Shown here: piece after piece, positions 1-8,750 of the stretch
Layout of the letters: each line of letters opens with the position of its first letter
How positions within the stretch are numbered: position 1 is the stretch's first letter
DNA from: Acidobacteriaceae bacterium
GTDB lineage: Bacteria > Acidobacteriota > Terriglobia > Terriglobales > Acidobacteriaceae
Length of the DNA: 64,000 nt
Assembly (NCBI GenBank): GCA_903642235.1
Contig: CAHJWL010000013.1
Location: 36,359 to 100,358, forward strand
Direction of reading: 5' to 3'
The notes under the pieces: generated by a model
Seen by the model: only the letters and a program-made list of their open reading frames with translations
Told to the model about the DNA's origin: nothing
Database searches by the model: none
Position numbers and translations under genes: made by a program

Positions 1-705
1 GAGATCAACGCCAGCAAGGGCACAGCGGCCGTACGCGACATCATCAATCTGCCCGACAACGGCCATCTCTACGCCGCACACGTTATTCACGACATCTGGC
101 GGGAGGCGCAGGCAGCAGGCCGGGAACACGATACCGTCATCGTTACAGATGTGGGTCAGCACCAGATGTGGGAGGCGCAGTACTTCAAGCACGAGGCGCC
201 ACGCTCGCTTGTGACATCGGGCGGTCTGGGCACAATGGGCTTCGCGCTGCCCGCGGCGATCGGTGCAAAGTCAGCGTGTCCGCAGAAGGATGTCTGGGTG
301 ATCGCTGGTGACGGTGGCTTTCAAATGACCGCCTGCGAACTCTCGACCATCGTGCAGGAAGGATTGGCCATCAACATCGCGGTCATCAATAACGGCTTCC
401 TCGGCATGGTCCGGCAGTGGCAGGAGACCTTCTACGACAAGAACTACTCCGCCTCACCGATCCTTTCGCCGGACTTCGTCAAGCTCGCCGGCGCGCACGG
501 CATTGAGGGCGCAACAGTCTCCACCCGCAGAGATGTAACTTCAACGGTGACACATGCGCGAACCAGCGGCAAAGCCTTTCTAATTAACTTCCACGTTGAA
601 AAGGAAGATGCGGTCTATCCCATGATTGCTCCAGGTGCTGCGCTGCATGAGATGGTGCGCCGGCCAGACCGCGATCCGCTGCTTGAGACTGCGGAGGATG
701 AATGA
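1..705 (+). CDS. ilvB: Acetolactate synthase large subunit, 3' part
   Basis: C-terminal 234 residues of the ThDP-dependent enzyme that condenses pyruvate with pyruvate or 2-oxobutyrate, the first common step of valine, leucine and isoleucine synthesis. The reading frame is open from base 1, so the gene begins outside the window. The ThDP/Mg-binding stretch GDGGFQMTACEL followed by INIAVINNGFLGMVRQWQ is typical of the ALS C-terminal domain. The stop overlaps the next start (ATGA), and ilvN and ilvC follow, so this is an ilv operon. Identification is secure. Confidence 0.95.
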   Translation, partial: EINASKGTAAVRDIINLPDNGHLYAAHVIHDIWREAQAAGREHDTVIVTDVGQHQMWEAQYFKHEAPRSLVTSGGLGTMGFALPAAIGAKSACPQKDVWVIAGDGGFQMTACELSTIVQEGLAINIAVINNGFLGMVRQWQETFYDKNYSASPILSPDFVKLAGAHGIEGATVSTRRDVTSTVTHARTSGKAFLINFHVEKEDAVYPMIAPGAALHEMVRRPDRDPLLETAEDE

Positions 706-1211
706 GCACCTTCATGGCAGGGCGCATTACCACAGCGTTGAATCTTGCACTGCTGATCTCCCCTTGCTCTGCGGCGCTTTCGCAGACGCCACCGGAGATC
801 TCTCAGACCTCTCATCGTGTTCGCATCCGGATCATCAACGCACAAACGAACAAACCGGTGGCAAACGAGCGACTGAATGTCAGCCTCCACAAAGACCAGG
901 TCGGCTTCACTCTCATGCCGACGGATAAGAATGGAATCATTGTGGTGAACACGGAGGATGCGACAGAGATGCATGTGCTGTCGAACTTCTACGCAGACTG
1001 CCGGTCTCGTGGAGAGCTTTACACCAACTACTCGCTCGCGACGATCTGGAGTTCAGGTATCACCGCGGGTAATCTTTGCAGCAGCGCAAAACCCGCGCCG
1101 AAGCCCGGCGACCTCATCCTCTTCGTCATTCCCAAGACCTATATTCCGACGATGGGACAACCGCCGGCTACCTCGTTTCCGCACTCGGATGAGAATCCGA
1201 ACCTGCACTGA
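702..1211 (+). CDS. Exported protein of unknown function inside ilvBN
   Basis: A 169-residue protein with a likely cleavable signal peptide (hydrophobic residues about 12-27, ending near ALS-QT). It then has a short region resembling a carboxypeptidase-regulatory/Ig-like fold (VRIRIINAQTNKPVANERL, later DKNGIIVV). There are three Cys in the mature part. It overlaps ilvB by four bases and ends nine bases before ilvN, so it is translationally coupled in a biosynthetic operon although it looks secreted. I do not recognise a family. A surface-lattice role is a guess only. Confidence 0.75.
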   Translation: MSTFMAGRITTALNLALLISPCSAALSQTPPEISQTSHRVRIRIINAQTNKPVANERLNVSLHKDQVGFTLMPTDKNGIIVVNTEDATEMHVLSNFYADCRSRGELYTNYSLATIWSSGITAGNLCSSAKPAPKPGDLILFVIPKTYIPTMGQPPATSFPHSDENPNLH

Positions 1212-1220
1212 AAGGGTTCA

Positions 1221-1871
1221 ATGCTGCATACCTTCGTGGCTCTCGTCGAAGACAAGCCCGGCGTCCTGACGCGTGTCGCCTCCCTGTTCCGACGCCTCAA
1301 CATCAACATCGTCTCTCTCACCGTAGGAGAAAGTGAGCGGGCGGATACGTCGCGCATGACCATCGTGTGCGAGGCACCGGAAGGCGCGGCACACCGCATT
1401 CGCGCCTCGCTCTATAAGCTCGAGATTACAGTCGACGTCGATGAAGTGGGGCGATCGGAAGCCGTCATCCGTGAACTCTGCCTGATCAAGGTGGCCGCCG
1501 GTCCAAACTCCCCGCATGGTCAGCAATCACGTTCGCAGATCTTTGAGCTGGCAACTGTGTTTCGCGCCCGTGTGGTCGATCTCGCACCGGAGTCCATCAT
1601 GCTTGAGATGACCGGCGCCGCTTCAAAGATCGAAGGGCTCATCCAGGTACTGCGCGAGAGCAGCTTCGATATTCTTGAGGTCTCGCGCACCGGGCGCATG
1701 GCAATGCGCCGCGGACACCACACCAGCCGCGTTCTGAAAGCGCTGGGCACACCCGGCTCGCAGCCCTTCAGTGCGGAGCAGAACGCCGACGAGCCCGACT
1801 ACGCGCTCAAGCCTGCCTCTGAAGACTTCCTCGCGAACCAGTTCCCGGAGGTTCACGAAGAAGAGCAGTAG
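1221..1871 (+). CDS. ilvN: Acetolactate synthase small (regulatory) subunit
   Basis: 216 residues. The N-terminal ACT domain (about 1-78; LVEDKPGVLTRVASLFRRLNINIVSLTVG) binds the feedback inhibitor valine. It is followed by the C-terminal ALS-activating domain (VFRARVVDLAPESIMLEMTG). It pairs with the catalytic subunit encoded just upstream. The last 50 residues, after RTGRMAMRRG, are acidic and longer than in the shortest family members. The ATG has a purine-rich AAAGGG ahead of it. It lies nine bases after the exported-protein gene in the same operon. Confidence 0.95.
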   Translation: MLHTFVALVEDKPGVLTRVASLFRRLNINIVSLTVGESERADTSRMTIVCEAPEGAAHRIRASLYKLEITVDVDEVGRSEAVIRELCLIKVAAGPNSPHGQQSRSQIFELATVFRARVVDLAPESIMLEMTGAASKIEGLIQVLRESSFDILEVSRTGRMAMRRGHHTSRVLKALGTPGSQPFSAEQNADEPDYALKPASEDFLANQFPEVHEEEQ

Positions 1872-2023
1872 CCATCGCGGAACACAGCCCGACGGATCCC
1901 ATTTCTACTTAGTAACAACATCTGTTACATGATATGCAGATCGACTTCGTTCGGCTGCTTACGACAAGTACGGTGAGGCACGATGCCCACCCTTAGCCAA
2001 AAGAAAGAAGAGACCGCAAACAC

Positions 2024-3064
2024 ATGGCAAAGACCTACCACGATCAGGACGCAGACCTCTCTCTCATCCAGGCCAGAAAGGTCGCGATCATCGGCTATGG
2101 ATCGCAGGGGCACGCACATGCGCTCAACCTGAAAGACTCAGGCGTCGAGGTGAGGGTCGGCCTGCGCGAGAGTTCGGCCGGCGTCGCCAAGGCCAGAGCG
2201 GTCGGTCTTGAAGTGCTGCCGGTCGCGCAGGCGGCCGCTTGGGCAGACGTCATCATGGTTCTGGTCCCGGACCAGACTGCGTCGAAGGTCTACAAAGAGA
2301 TCGAGGCCGGTCTCTCCGCGAAGTCGGCCGCTGGCTCAGGCAAGACGCTGATGTTCGCGCATGGCTTCAACATCCGCTTTCGAACCATCAGTCCACCGGC
2401 GGGTGTCGATGTCTCGCTGGTTGCACCAAAGGCGCCGGGTCACCGCGTGCGCGAGGTCTTCACGGAAGGCGGTGGCGTTCCCGCACTCGTAGCCGTTGAG
2501 CAGGATGCCAGCGGCACGGCGCTGGAACTGGCGCTCAGTTATGCCAAGGGCATTGGTTGCACCCGCGCCGGCGTGCTCGAGACCACCTTCACCGAGGAGA
2601 CCGAGACCGATCTCTTCGGCGAGCAGGCTGTGCTCTGCGGCGGAACAGCCGCACTGGTCAAAGCTGGTTTTGAGGTACTAACCGAGGCCGGCTACCAGCC
2701 GGAGCTCGCCTACTTCGAAGTCCTGCACGAGCTCAAGCTCATCGTCGACCTTATGTACCGAGGCGGTCTCGAGTACATGCGCTACTCCATCTCCGACACC
2801 GCCGAGTGGGGCGATTACATCGCCGGCCCGCGCATCGTGACGCCCGCTGTAAAGGACGCGATGCGGTCTCTGCTCGCGGACATTCGCGATGGCTCCTTCG
2901 CAAAGAAGTTCATCGAAGAGAACGAGACCGGCCGCAAGGTCTTTGAGCAGACGCGCTGTACCGAGCGCCAGCATCCCATCGAGAAGGTAGGAGCCGACCT
3001 TCGGGCGGCCATGCCGTTTCTGGATCCAGTCGTGGTCAAGGATGGTTCGGTGCAGAAGGCATAA
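2024..3064 (+). CDS. ilvC: Ketol-acid reductoisomerase
   Basis: 346 residues, class I KARI length. It catalyses Mg- and NAD(P)H-dependent isomeroreduction of acetolactate and acetohydroxybutyrate, the step after IlvBN. The N-terminal Rossmann motif is [13 protein letters not shown]. The cofactor-specificity loop is GLRESSAG. The C-terminal knotted domain carries the metal-site motif [10 protein letters not shown] and the later [15 protein letters not shown] 152-base spacer separates it from ilvN, so it may have its own promoter, but I saw no convincing boxes. Confidence 0.96.
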   Translation: MAKTYHDQDADLSLIQARKVAIIGYGSQGHAHALNLKDSGVEVRVGLRESSAGVAKARAVGLEVLPVAQAAAWADVIMVLVPDQTASKVYKEIEAGLSAKSAAGSGKTLMFAHGFNIRFRTISPPAGVDVSLVAPKAPGHRVREVFTEGGGVPALVAVEQDASGTALELALSYAKGIGCTRAGVLETTFTEETETDLFGEQAVLCGGTAALVKAGFEVLTEAGYQPELAYFEVLHELKLIVDLMYRGGLEYMRYSISDTAEWGDYIAGPRIVTPAVKDAMRSLLADIRDGSFAKKFIEENETGRKVFEQTRCTERQHPIEKVGADLRAAMPFLDPVVVKDGSVQKA

Positions 3065-3080
3065 CGCTGGCTGGCAGACG

Positions 3081-3110
3081 GAAGCGCGCGCACTCGTGGC
3101 GGCGCGCTTC
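3081..3110 (+). terminator. Putative hairpin terminator after ilvC
   Basis: A perfect 9-bp inverted repeat (GAAGCGCGC / GCGCGCTTC) with a 12-base loop starts 17 bases after the ilvC stop. No clear T-run follows, so it may only be an mRNA 3'-end structure. Location and stem strength are the only support. Confidence 0.4.
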
Positions 3111-3149
3111 TCTGCACGCTTCGCCAGACCTGCTCGGCATCCTATCGCA

Positions 3150-3635
3150 ATGCGATCTCGCTTCTCAGGCGTGCGACAGCTCCTTTGTCTTTTTTCCCTC
3201 GGAGTCCTCTTCGTGCATTTCGCTCATCCACAGGAACCCTCGTCACCCGTGACCCTTACGCAGCTTCGCGACCGCTTTCGACCGCTTCTGCTCTTTGCCG
3301 CGCGTCCGGACGATCCTGCGCTGCTCGCCCAACTGACTCTGCTGAAGAACGCCGCGCCAGGATTAAAGGAGCGGGACGTCCTGGTACTTGCGATCCCCTA
3401 CAAAGATCCATCGCCGACCGAAGCAAGTCTAGGTGCGGCAGACGCTCAGGCGGCGCGGCGTGTCTTCCACGTAGCGCCCGAAGATTTCACAGCTATTTTG
3501 CTCGGGAAGGATGGCGGCGAGAAATTTCGGTCGGCGAAACCGGTATCCTTTGAGACACTGCGACACAAGATCGATTCCATGCCGATGCGCAGGAACGAGA
3601 TGAAAGATGGGCAGGGACGCCCACCCAATGACTGA
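3150..3635 (+). CDS. Exported DUF4174-like protein
   Basis: 161 residues from the ATG at 3150, chosen because it gives a clean signal peptide (MRSRFSGVRQLLCLFSLGVL). A longer in-frame start at 3042 would overlap ilvC. The body (FRPLLLFAARPDDPALLAQL, then LLGKDGGEKFR and a KPVS turn) matches the thioredoxin-like DUF4174 pattern, a family of small exported proteins of unknown role. No CxxC redox pair is present. Its end overlaps the following kinase gene. Confidence 0.75.
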   Translation: MRSRFSGVRQLLCLFSLGVLFVHFAHPQEPSSPVTLTQLRDRFRPLLLFAARPDDPALLAQLTLLKNAAPGLKERDVLVLAIPYKDPSPTEASLGAADAQAARRVFHVAPEDFTAILLGKDGGEKFRSAKPVSFETLRHKIDSMPMRRNEMKDGQGRPPND

Positions 3636-5127
3636 AGGTGTGCTCAGCACAGCGCGGAGAACGGAGACGCAGCCAGAGCTGTTTCTTAAGGCGATCAGGC
3701 CGGAGATTCCTTCATCTCTCGATCAGATCGTCACCGCGCTGCAATCTGTCACGCATCTTGAGGGCCTGAGTGACAGCGAGTACCTCTGGCTTGCACAGCA
3801 TGGAACGGAACGCCGCGGAGAGACCGGCGCCATGGTCTTTCGAGAGGGCGAGCCCGCCTGCCACCTCAACTTCATTCTCGAAGGCGAGATCCACGTGCGG
3901 CGGCGGCACTCCGGCCCGATCGCGCTCTTCATCGGGCGCGCCGGACAGATGACCGGCAAGCTGCCTTTCTCCCGCATGAAGGGGTATGGTGGCGATGGTT
4001 ACACCATCGGGCCGATCTGGGTGCTCGATGTGCATCAGGATCTCTTCCCGCAGATGCTCGCCGCCATACCATCGATGGCACAGCGCTGCGTAACCGTACT
4101 GCTGGACCGTGTGCGTGAGGTAACGCGGATCGAGCAGCAGGCCGAGAAGCTCTCCGCCTTGGGGAAGCTGGCGGCAAATCTTGCCCACGAACTCAACAAT
4201 CCAGCCTCCGCGGCGCAGCGCTCAGCCGATCGCCTCTTCAACGACCTGCGCAACTACCGCGAGCAGAGCTTTCAGCTCGGCGCCCTGAGCGCGACCTCGC
4301 TCGAAACACCTCAGCTCCGTGAGTGGTTCGAGCGCATGCGCAAACGTATCAGCGCCTACGCACCGCATCGTGACAATACGATCAGCGCGCTCGATCTCAG
4401 TGAGCGAGAAGATCAGGTGACCCGCTGGCTGGAGCAGCACGGCGTTGAAGAAGCCTGGGCCGTGGCCCCTCCCATCTCTGAAAGCGCAATCGGCTTCGAC
4501 CAGCTGGACGAGCTGGTTTTACTGGCCTCGCCGGACATTCTTCCTCTGCTGCTCGCAGCGCTCAGCAACTCCCTCCGGATCGAGGGCATGGCAGAGACTG
4601 TGGTCAACTCAACCGGCCGCATCTTTGACCTCATCAGCGCGATCAAAGACTACTCCTACATGGACCAGGCGCCGGTGCAGGAGGTGGATCTGGCGCAGTC
4701 GCTCTCGACGACTCTGATCATGTTCCAGTCTCGTCTGCGCTCCGTAGTGGTCGAATCTGACTTCGATCCGGCGCTGCCGTCAATCAGCGCCTATGGCAGC
4801 GAGCTCAGCCAGGTCTGGACCGTTCTGATCGAAAACGCGCTTGACGCCATGCGCGATGAAGGAACGCTGACACTCAGTACACGCCTGACCGGGCAGTTGG
4901 CGACTGTCGAGGTCATCGATAGTGGTAGCGGCATCGATCCCGCGATCCAATCGCGGATCTTCGAGCCTTTCTACACCACCAAGCCGCCCGGAAGCGGTCT
5001 TGGTCTTGGTCTCGATACTGCCATGCGCATTGTCAGCCGACACTCTGGGCTGCTTACCGTCGACTCTGTTCCCGGACGAACCTGCTTCCAGGTCCGTCTG
5101 CCGCTTGATCAAGCAGGGGCTTACTAA
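3607..5127 (+). CDS. Sensor histidine kinase with cyclic-nucleotide-binding-type domain
   Basis: 506 residues with no membrane segment, so soluble. A cNMP-binding-like beta-roll spans about 40-160 (GAMVFREGEPACHLNFILEG). The dimerisation/phosphoacceptor helix carries His194 in LAHELNNPAS. The HATPase domain has an N box (VLIENALDAM), G1 (VIDSGSGIDP), F box (FEPFYTTK) and G2 (GSGLGLGLD). The family relays phosphate to response regulators. None is adjacent, so it is an orphan in this window. An alternative ATG lies at 3628 and gives an 8-base overlap with the previous gene. The ligand is unknown, and the roll may bind no nucleotide. Confidence 0.88.
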   Translation: MGRDAHPMTEGVLSTARRTETQPELFLKAIRPEIPSSLDQIVTALQSVTHLEGLSDSEYLWLAQHGTERRGETGAMVFREGEPACHLNFILEGEIHVRRRHSGPIALFIGRAGQMTGKLPFSRMKGYGGDGYTIGPIWVLDVHQDLFPQMLAAIPSMAQRCVTVLLDRVREVTRIEQQAEKLSALGKLAANLAHELNNPASAAQRSADRLFNDLRNYREQSFQLGALSATSLETPQLREWFERMRKRISAYAPHRDNTISALDLSEREDQVTRWLEQHGVEEAWAVAPPISESAIGFDQLDELVLLASPDILPLLLAALSNSLRIEGMAETVVNSTGRIFDLISAIKDYSYMDQAPVQEVDLAQSLSTTLIMFQSRLRSVVVESDFDPALPSISAYGSELSQVWTVLIENALDAMRDEGTLTLSTRLTGQLATVEVIDSGSGIDPAIQSRIFEPFYTTKPPGSGLGLGLDTAMRIVSRHSGLLTVDSVPGRTCFQVRLPLDQAGAY

Positions 5128-5133
5128 CGGCTC

Positions 5134-5418
5134 CTACGTCGTCACTTCAACTCCGCGCCAGAACGCGACATGATGTTTGACAGTGTGTGCGGCCGGCTTT
5201 GGATCGGGGTAGTACCAGGCAGCATCAGGGTTCTCCTGTCCATCGACCAGCAGGGTGTAGTAGCGAGCCTGTCCCTTCCACGGACAATTTGACGTCGTGG
5301 AACTGGGTCGAAGAAACTCCCGCTTCACTGTCTCTTCCGGAAAATAGATGTTGCCTTCAATCGTTTCGTAGCTCTCGCTTTCAGCAATCGTCTGTCCATT
5401 CCAAACTGCCTTCGCCAT
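5134..5418 (-). CDS. DUF427 domain protein
   Basis: 94 residues from the ATG at 5418, which has GGAG five bases upstream. An in-frame GTG at 5442 is less likely. The protein is a single DUF427 domain with the characteristic WNGQTIAESE, PEETV, SNCPWKGQARYY and AWYYPDPKPAA motifs. It is a compact beta-tent fold, function unsettled. It converges on the histidine kinase with a 6-base gap. Confidence 0.88.
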   Translation of the reverse strand: MAKAVWNGQTIAESESYETIEGNIYFPEETVKREFLRPSSTTSNCPWKGQARYYTLLVDGQENPDAAWYYPDPKPAAHTVKHHVAFWRGVEVTT

Positions 5419-5449
5419 GTAACTCCATCTCTTTGCTACCACTTGTGAG

Positions 5450-5478
5450 CAACACCTCAGAACATACCTGAGGTGTTG
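5450..5478 (-). terminator. Inverted repeat between topA and the DUF427 gene
   Basis: A perfect 11-bp stem (CAACACCTCAG / CTGAGGTGTTG) with a 7-base loop sits 113 bases past the topA stop and 32 bases before the DUF427 start on the same strand. It could end topA transcripts or be an operator or leader hairpin. No T-run follows. Confidence 0.45.
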
Positions 5479-5590
5479 GGTGGCGGTGTACGCAGAGTCT
5501 GCGCCAGCGCATTTGTAGCAGAGTTGCCGTAAGAAAGGAAGGGCCTGCGCCTATCTCCCTGCTGCTCCACGGAGTCGCCGCCCAGATCCC

Positions 5591-8509
5591 TCAGGCCACA
5601 TTGGCTGCGAGCGGTCTCGATCTCTCCGGATCCGGAAGCGTCGGTTCGTCATCCGTAATGGGGTCGCCGATCCTCTCGATGAACGTACACGTGATGCCCT
5701 TCGGCTCCTCCGTCTCGCCCGCGCCCTTCTTCTTCCGGCGCTTCGGCATGTCCTCATGATTGTTCGGACAGATGAGAAACACACCCTCCTTGTTTGAGAC
5801 CTCAAGCACGTACGGATTGCTGCAGTTCGGGCAGCTCTGCTTCACCAGCTTGTGATTCGACGCAAAGTCGCACTTCGGATAATTTACGCAGCCATAGAAG
5901 GTATCGCCTCGTTTGGTCTTGCGGACCGCGATGTCGCCACCATCCTTCGGGCACTTCACATCAAGCAGATCCTGCTTGATGTACTTGCACTTCGGATAGC
6001 CGGAGCAGCTGATGAACTCCCCGTACTGCCCGTTCCGCAGCAGCAGCGGCCGGCTGCACTTCGGGCACGGGGCCTCCAATTGGACCGGCGGCTTCTGCTG
6101 TACCTTCTGCGTCAGCTTGCGGATGGTCTTGCAGGGCGGATCTTCGTTGTAGCCCGGACACGCCATGAACGGCCCCCAGGGCCCGTTCCGCAGCACCATC
6201 ACGCGGCCGCAGTTATCGCAGAACTCCTCCTCGGCTTCCGTACTCTGCGCCTCGGGCGACGTGAGATCCGGCTTGGCCGAGAAGTTCTCCTTGGTGAAGT
6301 CACAGCTGAAGGTCTCAACCACAACCTTCTTGCCGTGGCCCACCGCGTTCTTCAGTTCACGTTCAAGCTCCGCCTTATTCCCGACCTCCTTGGCGAACTC
6401 TGTAACCGTGTCGGTGACAGCCTTCACCGTCATGGGAAAAGTAAAGGCAGAGGTAATCTTCTTGACTGCGGCCTTCGGATCCTTCTTGAGCGCACCCAGA
6501 GCCACGTTCATCGGCTTTGCCTTGGAGAAGTTGCTGCAGGCGTAGAAGCTTCCGAACTTGCCCCACTTCAGGATCAGCGGGCTGCCGCAGTTATCGCAGA
6601 GCTCTGTCGTCGAGTGCTCCATCCGCTTGACGTCTTCCATCTGCTTCTCGGCAACCTTCAGCTCCTTCTCGAAGTGATCGTAAAAACCGCCGAGCAGGCT
6701 TTGCCACTTCTCCCCGCCGTCTTCAACGGCATCCAGTTCGCCTTCAAGCCGTGCAGTGTATTGCAGGTCGAAGATGTAGGGAAAATTCTTCACCAGCAGA
6801 TCCGTCACCACCATGCCGATCTCGGTCGGGATCAGCTTCGCGCCAATCTTCTTGACATAGTCGCGCTCCTGGATCGTGTTAATGATCGAGGCATACGTTG
6901 ACGGTCGGCCGATTCCCTTCTCTTCAAGCGTCTTCACCAGGCTGGCCTCGTTGAAGCGCGGCGGCGGCTCAGTGTACTTCTGCTGCGGATCGAGCGTCTC
7001 GAGCGCGAGCGCCTGGCCATCCTTTAACTCCGGCAGCCGCCGCTCTTCCTCCGCCTGCTCCTCATCGGTCTTCGCCTCGCCTGCGTCGCTTGCCTGCGCC
7101 GCCAGCTTCGACGCCTCAGCCTGCGCTTCCTGGGTGGCTCGAAGTTTTGCCGCCTCGCGCGCTCGCTTGTCGGCCTCCTGAAACTTCAAAAATCCGTCAA
7201 ACTTCAGAACACTTCCGCTCACGCGAAAGTCATATGTATGGGCAGCTTTGGCTGCGATCTCCACCGTCGTCTGATCGAACACCGCGGGCGTCATCTGGCT
7301 CTCGACAAAGCGCTGCCAGATCAGCCGGTACAGGCGGTACTGCTCCTCTGAGAGATACCGACGGATCGCGTCCGGGAGGAACTCAACATGGGTCGGCCGG
7401 ATCGCTTCGTGCGCGTCCTGCGCGTCCTTCTTGCTCTTGAAGCCGTTCTCCTTTGCCGGAAGATAGGCTTCGCCAAGCTGCTTGCCGATATACTCGCGCA
7501 CCTCGATCACAGCATCCGGACTCACGCGCGTCGAATCGGTTCGCATATACGTGATCAGGCCGACCGTACCCTCCGTGCCGATCTCAATCCCCTCATAGAG
7601 CCGCTGCGCCACGCCCATCGTCCGGCGAACATTGAAGCCCAGCCGGCCCGCGGCGTCCTGTTGCAGCTTGCTCGTGGTGTAGGGCGCAGCCGGATTGCGC
7701 CTGCGCTCCTTGCGTTCCACGCTCCGCACGCTCCATGTCGCCTTTTCCAGCTGGCCGATCACCTCATCGATCGCCTCCTTGTCCGGCAGTGCACTTGAAA
7801 GGAACTGCTCTTTCCCGTTCTCGTCCTTGCCGTTCAGAACGCGAAGTGCCTTGCCTTCCACGCCGACCAGCCGCGCCGTAAACTCCTGTCCGCTCCCCGC
7901 TGGCGTCAGCTGCGCGTCAACCGTCCAGTACTCGACCGGATTGAAGGCGTTGATCTCGCGCTCGCGTTCGACGATCAAGCGGAGCGCCACCGTCTGCACC
8001 CGCCCGGCACTCAAGCCGCGGCGCACCTTATCCCACAGCAGGGGACTGATCTGGTAGCCCACCAGCCGGTCCAGCACGCGCCGCGTCTGCTGCGCATCGA
8101 CCAGGTTCTCATCCACATCGCGCGCCTTCAGAAAGGCCGCCTTCACTGCCTTGGGCGTGATCTCATTGAAGGTCACGCGCTGCATCTTGCTCTTGTCTTT
8201 CATCGACGAGAGCAGCTGCAGCTTCAGGTGCGCCGCAATAGCCTCCCCCTCACGATCCGGATCGGGCGCCAGAAAGACCGCATCTGCCTTGGACGCGAGC
8301 TTCTTCAGCCGGTCGACCAGCTTCTCCTTGCCGGGCGAAACGATCAGTGTCGGTTCAAACGTGCGCCGGCGCAGTTCCACTCCAATGTCATTCTTCGGCA
8401 GGTCCATGATGTGCCCCAGCGAGGCCTCCACCACATAGTCACTGCCGAGATATTTGTTGATCGTCTTTGCCTTCGCCGGCGACTCCACGATCACGAGAGA
8501 TTTGCTCAT
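5591..8509 (-). CDS. topA: DNA topoisomerase I
   Basis: 972 residues. Type IA topoisomerase that relaxes negative supercoils through a transient 5'-phosphotyrosine. The start is the ATG at 8509 with GGGAAG just upstream; in-frame residues before it lack homology. The Toprim domain has ESPAKAKTI (about 9) and DPDREGE (83-89). The active site is Tyr321 in TYMRTDSTR. After the core come five Cys-rich zinc-ribbon units (CDNC..CSNF, CDNC..CPGY, CPKC..CSGYPKC, CPKDGG..CVNYPKC, CPNC..CPNN) and a Lys/Arg tail (KRRKKK). A charged Ala/Glu-rich insert occurs at about 480-520. dprA lies upstream on the same strand. Confidence 0.97.
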   Translation of the reverse strand: MSKSLVIVESPAKAKTINKYLGSDYVVEASLGHIMDLPKNDIGVELRRRTFEPTLIVSPGKEKLVDRLKKLASKADAVFLAPDPDREGEAIAAHLKLQLLSSMKDKSKMQRVTFNEITPKAVKAAFLKARDVDENLVDAQQTRRVLDRLVGYQISPLLWDKVRRGLSAGRVQTVALRLIVEREREINAFNPVEYWTVDAQLTPAGSGQEFTARLVGVEGKALRVLNGKDENGKEQFLSSALPDKEAIDEVIGQLEKATWSVRSVERKERRRNPAAPYTTSKLQQDAAGRLGFNVRRTMGVAQRLYEGIEIGTEGTVGLITYMRTDSTRVSPDAVIEVREYIGKQLGEAYLPAKENGFKSKKDAQDAHEAIRPTHVEFLPDAIRRYLSEEQYRLYRLIWQRFVESQMTPAVFDQTTVEIAAKAAHTYDFRVSGSVLKFDGFLKFQEADKRAREAAKLRATQEAQAEASKLAAQASDAGEAKTDEEQAEEERRLPELKDGQALALETLDPQQKYTEPPPRFNEASLVKTLEEKGIGRPSTYASIINTIQERDYVKKIGAKLIPTEIGMVVTDLLVKNFPYIFDLQYTARLEGELDAVEDGGEKWQSLLGGFYDHFEKELKVAEKQMEDVKRMEHSTTELCDNCGSPLILKWGKFGSFYACSNFSKAKPMNVALGALKKDPKAAVKKITSAFTFPMTVKAVTDTVTEFAKEVGNKAELERELKNAVGHGKKVVVETFSCDFTKENFSAKPDLTSPEAQSTEAEEEFCDNCGRVMVLRNGPWGPFMACPGYNEDPPCKTIRKLTQKVQQKPPVQLEAPCPKCSRPLLLRNGQYGEFISCSGYPKCKYIKQDLLDVKCPKDGGDIAVRKTKRGDTFYGCVNYPKCDFASNHKLVKQSCPNCSNPYVLEVSNKEGVFLICPNNHEDMPKRRKKKGAGETEEPKGITCTFIERIGDPITDDEPTLPDPERSRPLAANVA

Positions 8510-8750
8510 ACTTCCCTTTCCATCCCCAAACCGCTGGTGCACTGCGCCAGCACCGGTCCCGCCCACCAACCACCAAGGACCTGACCCTGCGAACCTACCA
8601 TGCCCTGCCGGAGCGAAGCGAATCCCACCCTCGGACTCCGTTCTCTCCTTACTCCAAACAAGTGCTTCAATAGACGCGTCCTGCAAACTTTGGTCACGCC
8701 TTCAGGTCGACTGGCGGCAGCGCTCTCGCAGAGGTCAGCAGCCCATCGGC

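Noticed and set aside
5852..6901. 349-codon plus-strand frame opposite topA
   Set aside because: Leu/Arg/Ala-rich and without homology. TopA zinc ribbons occupy the other strand.
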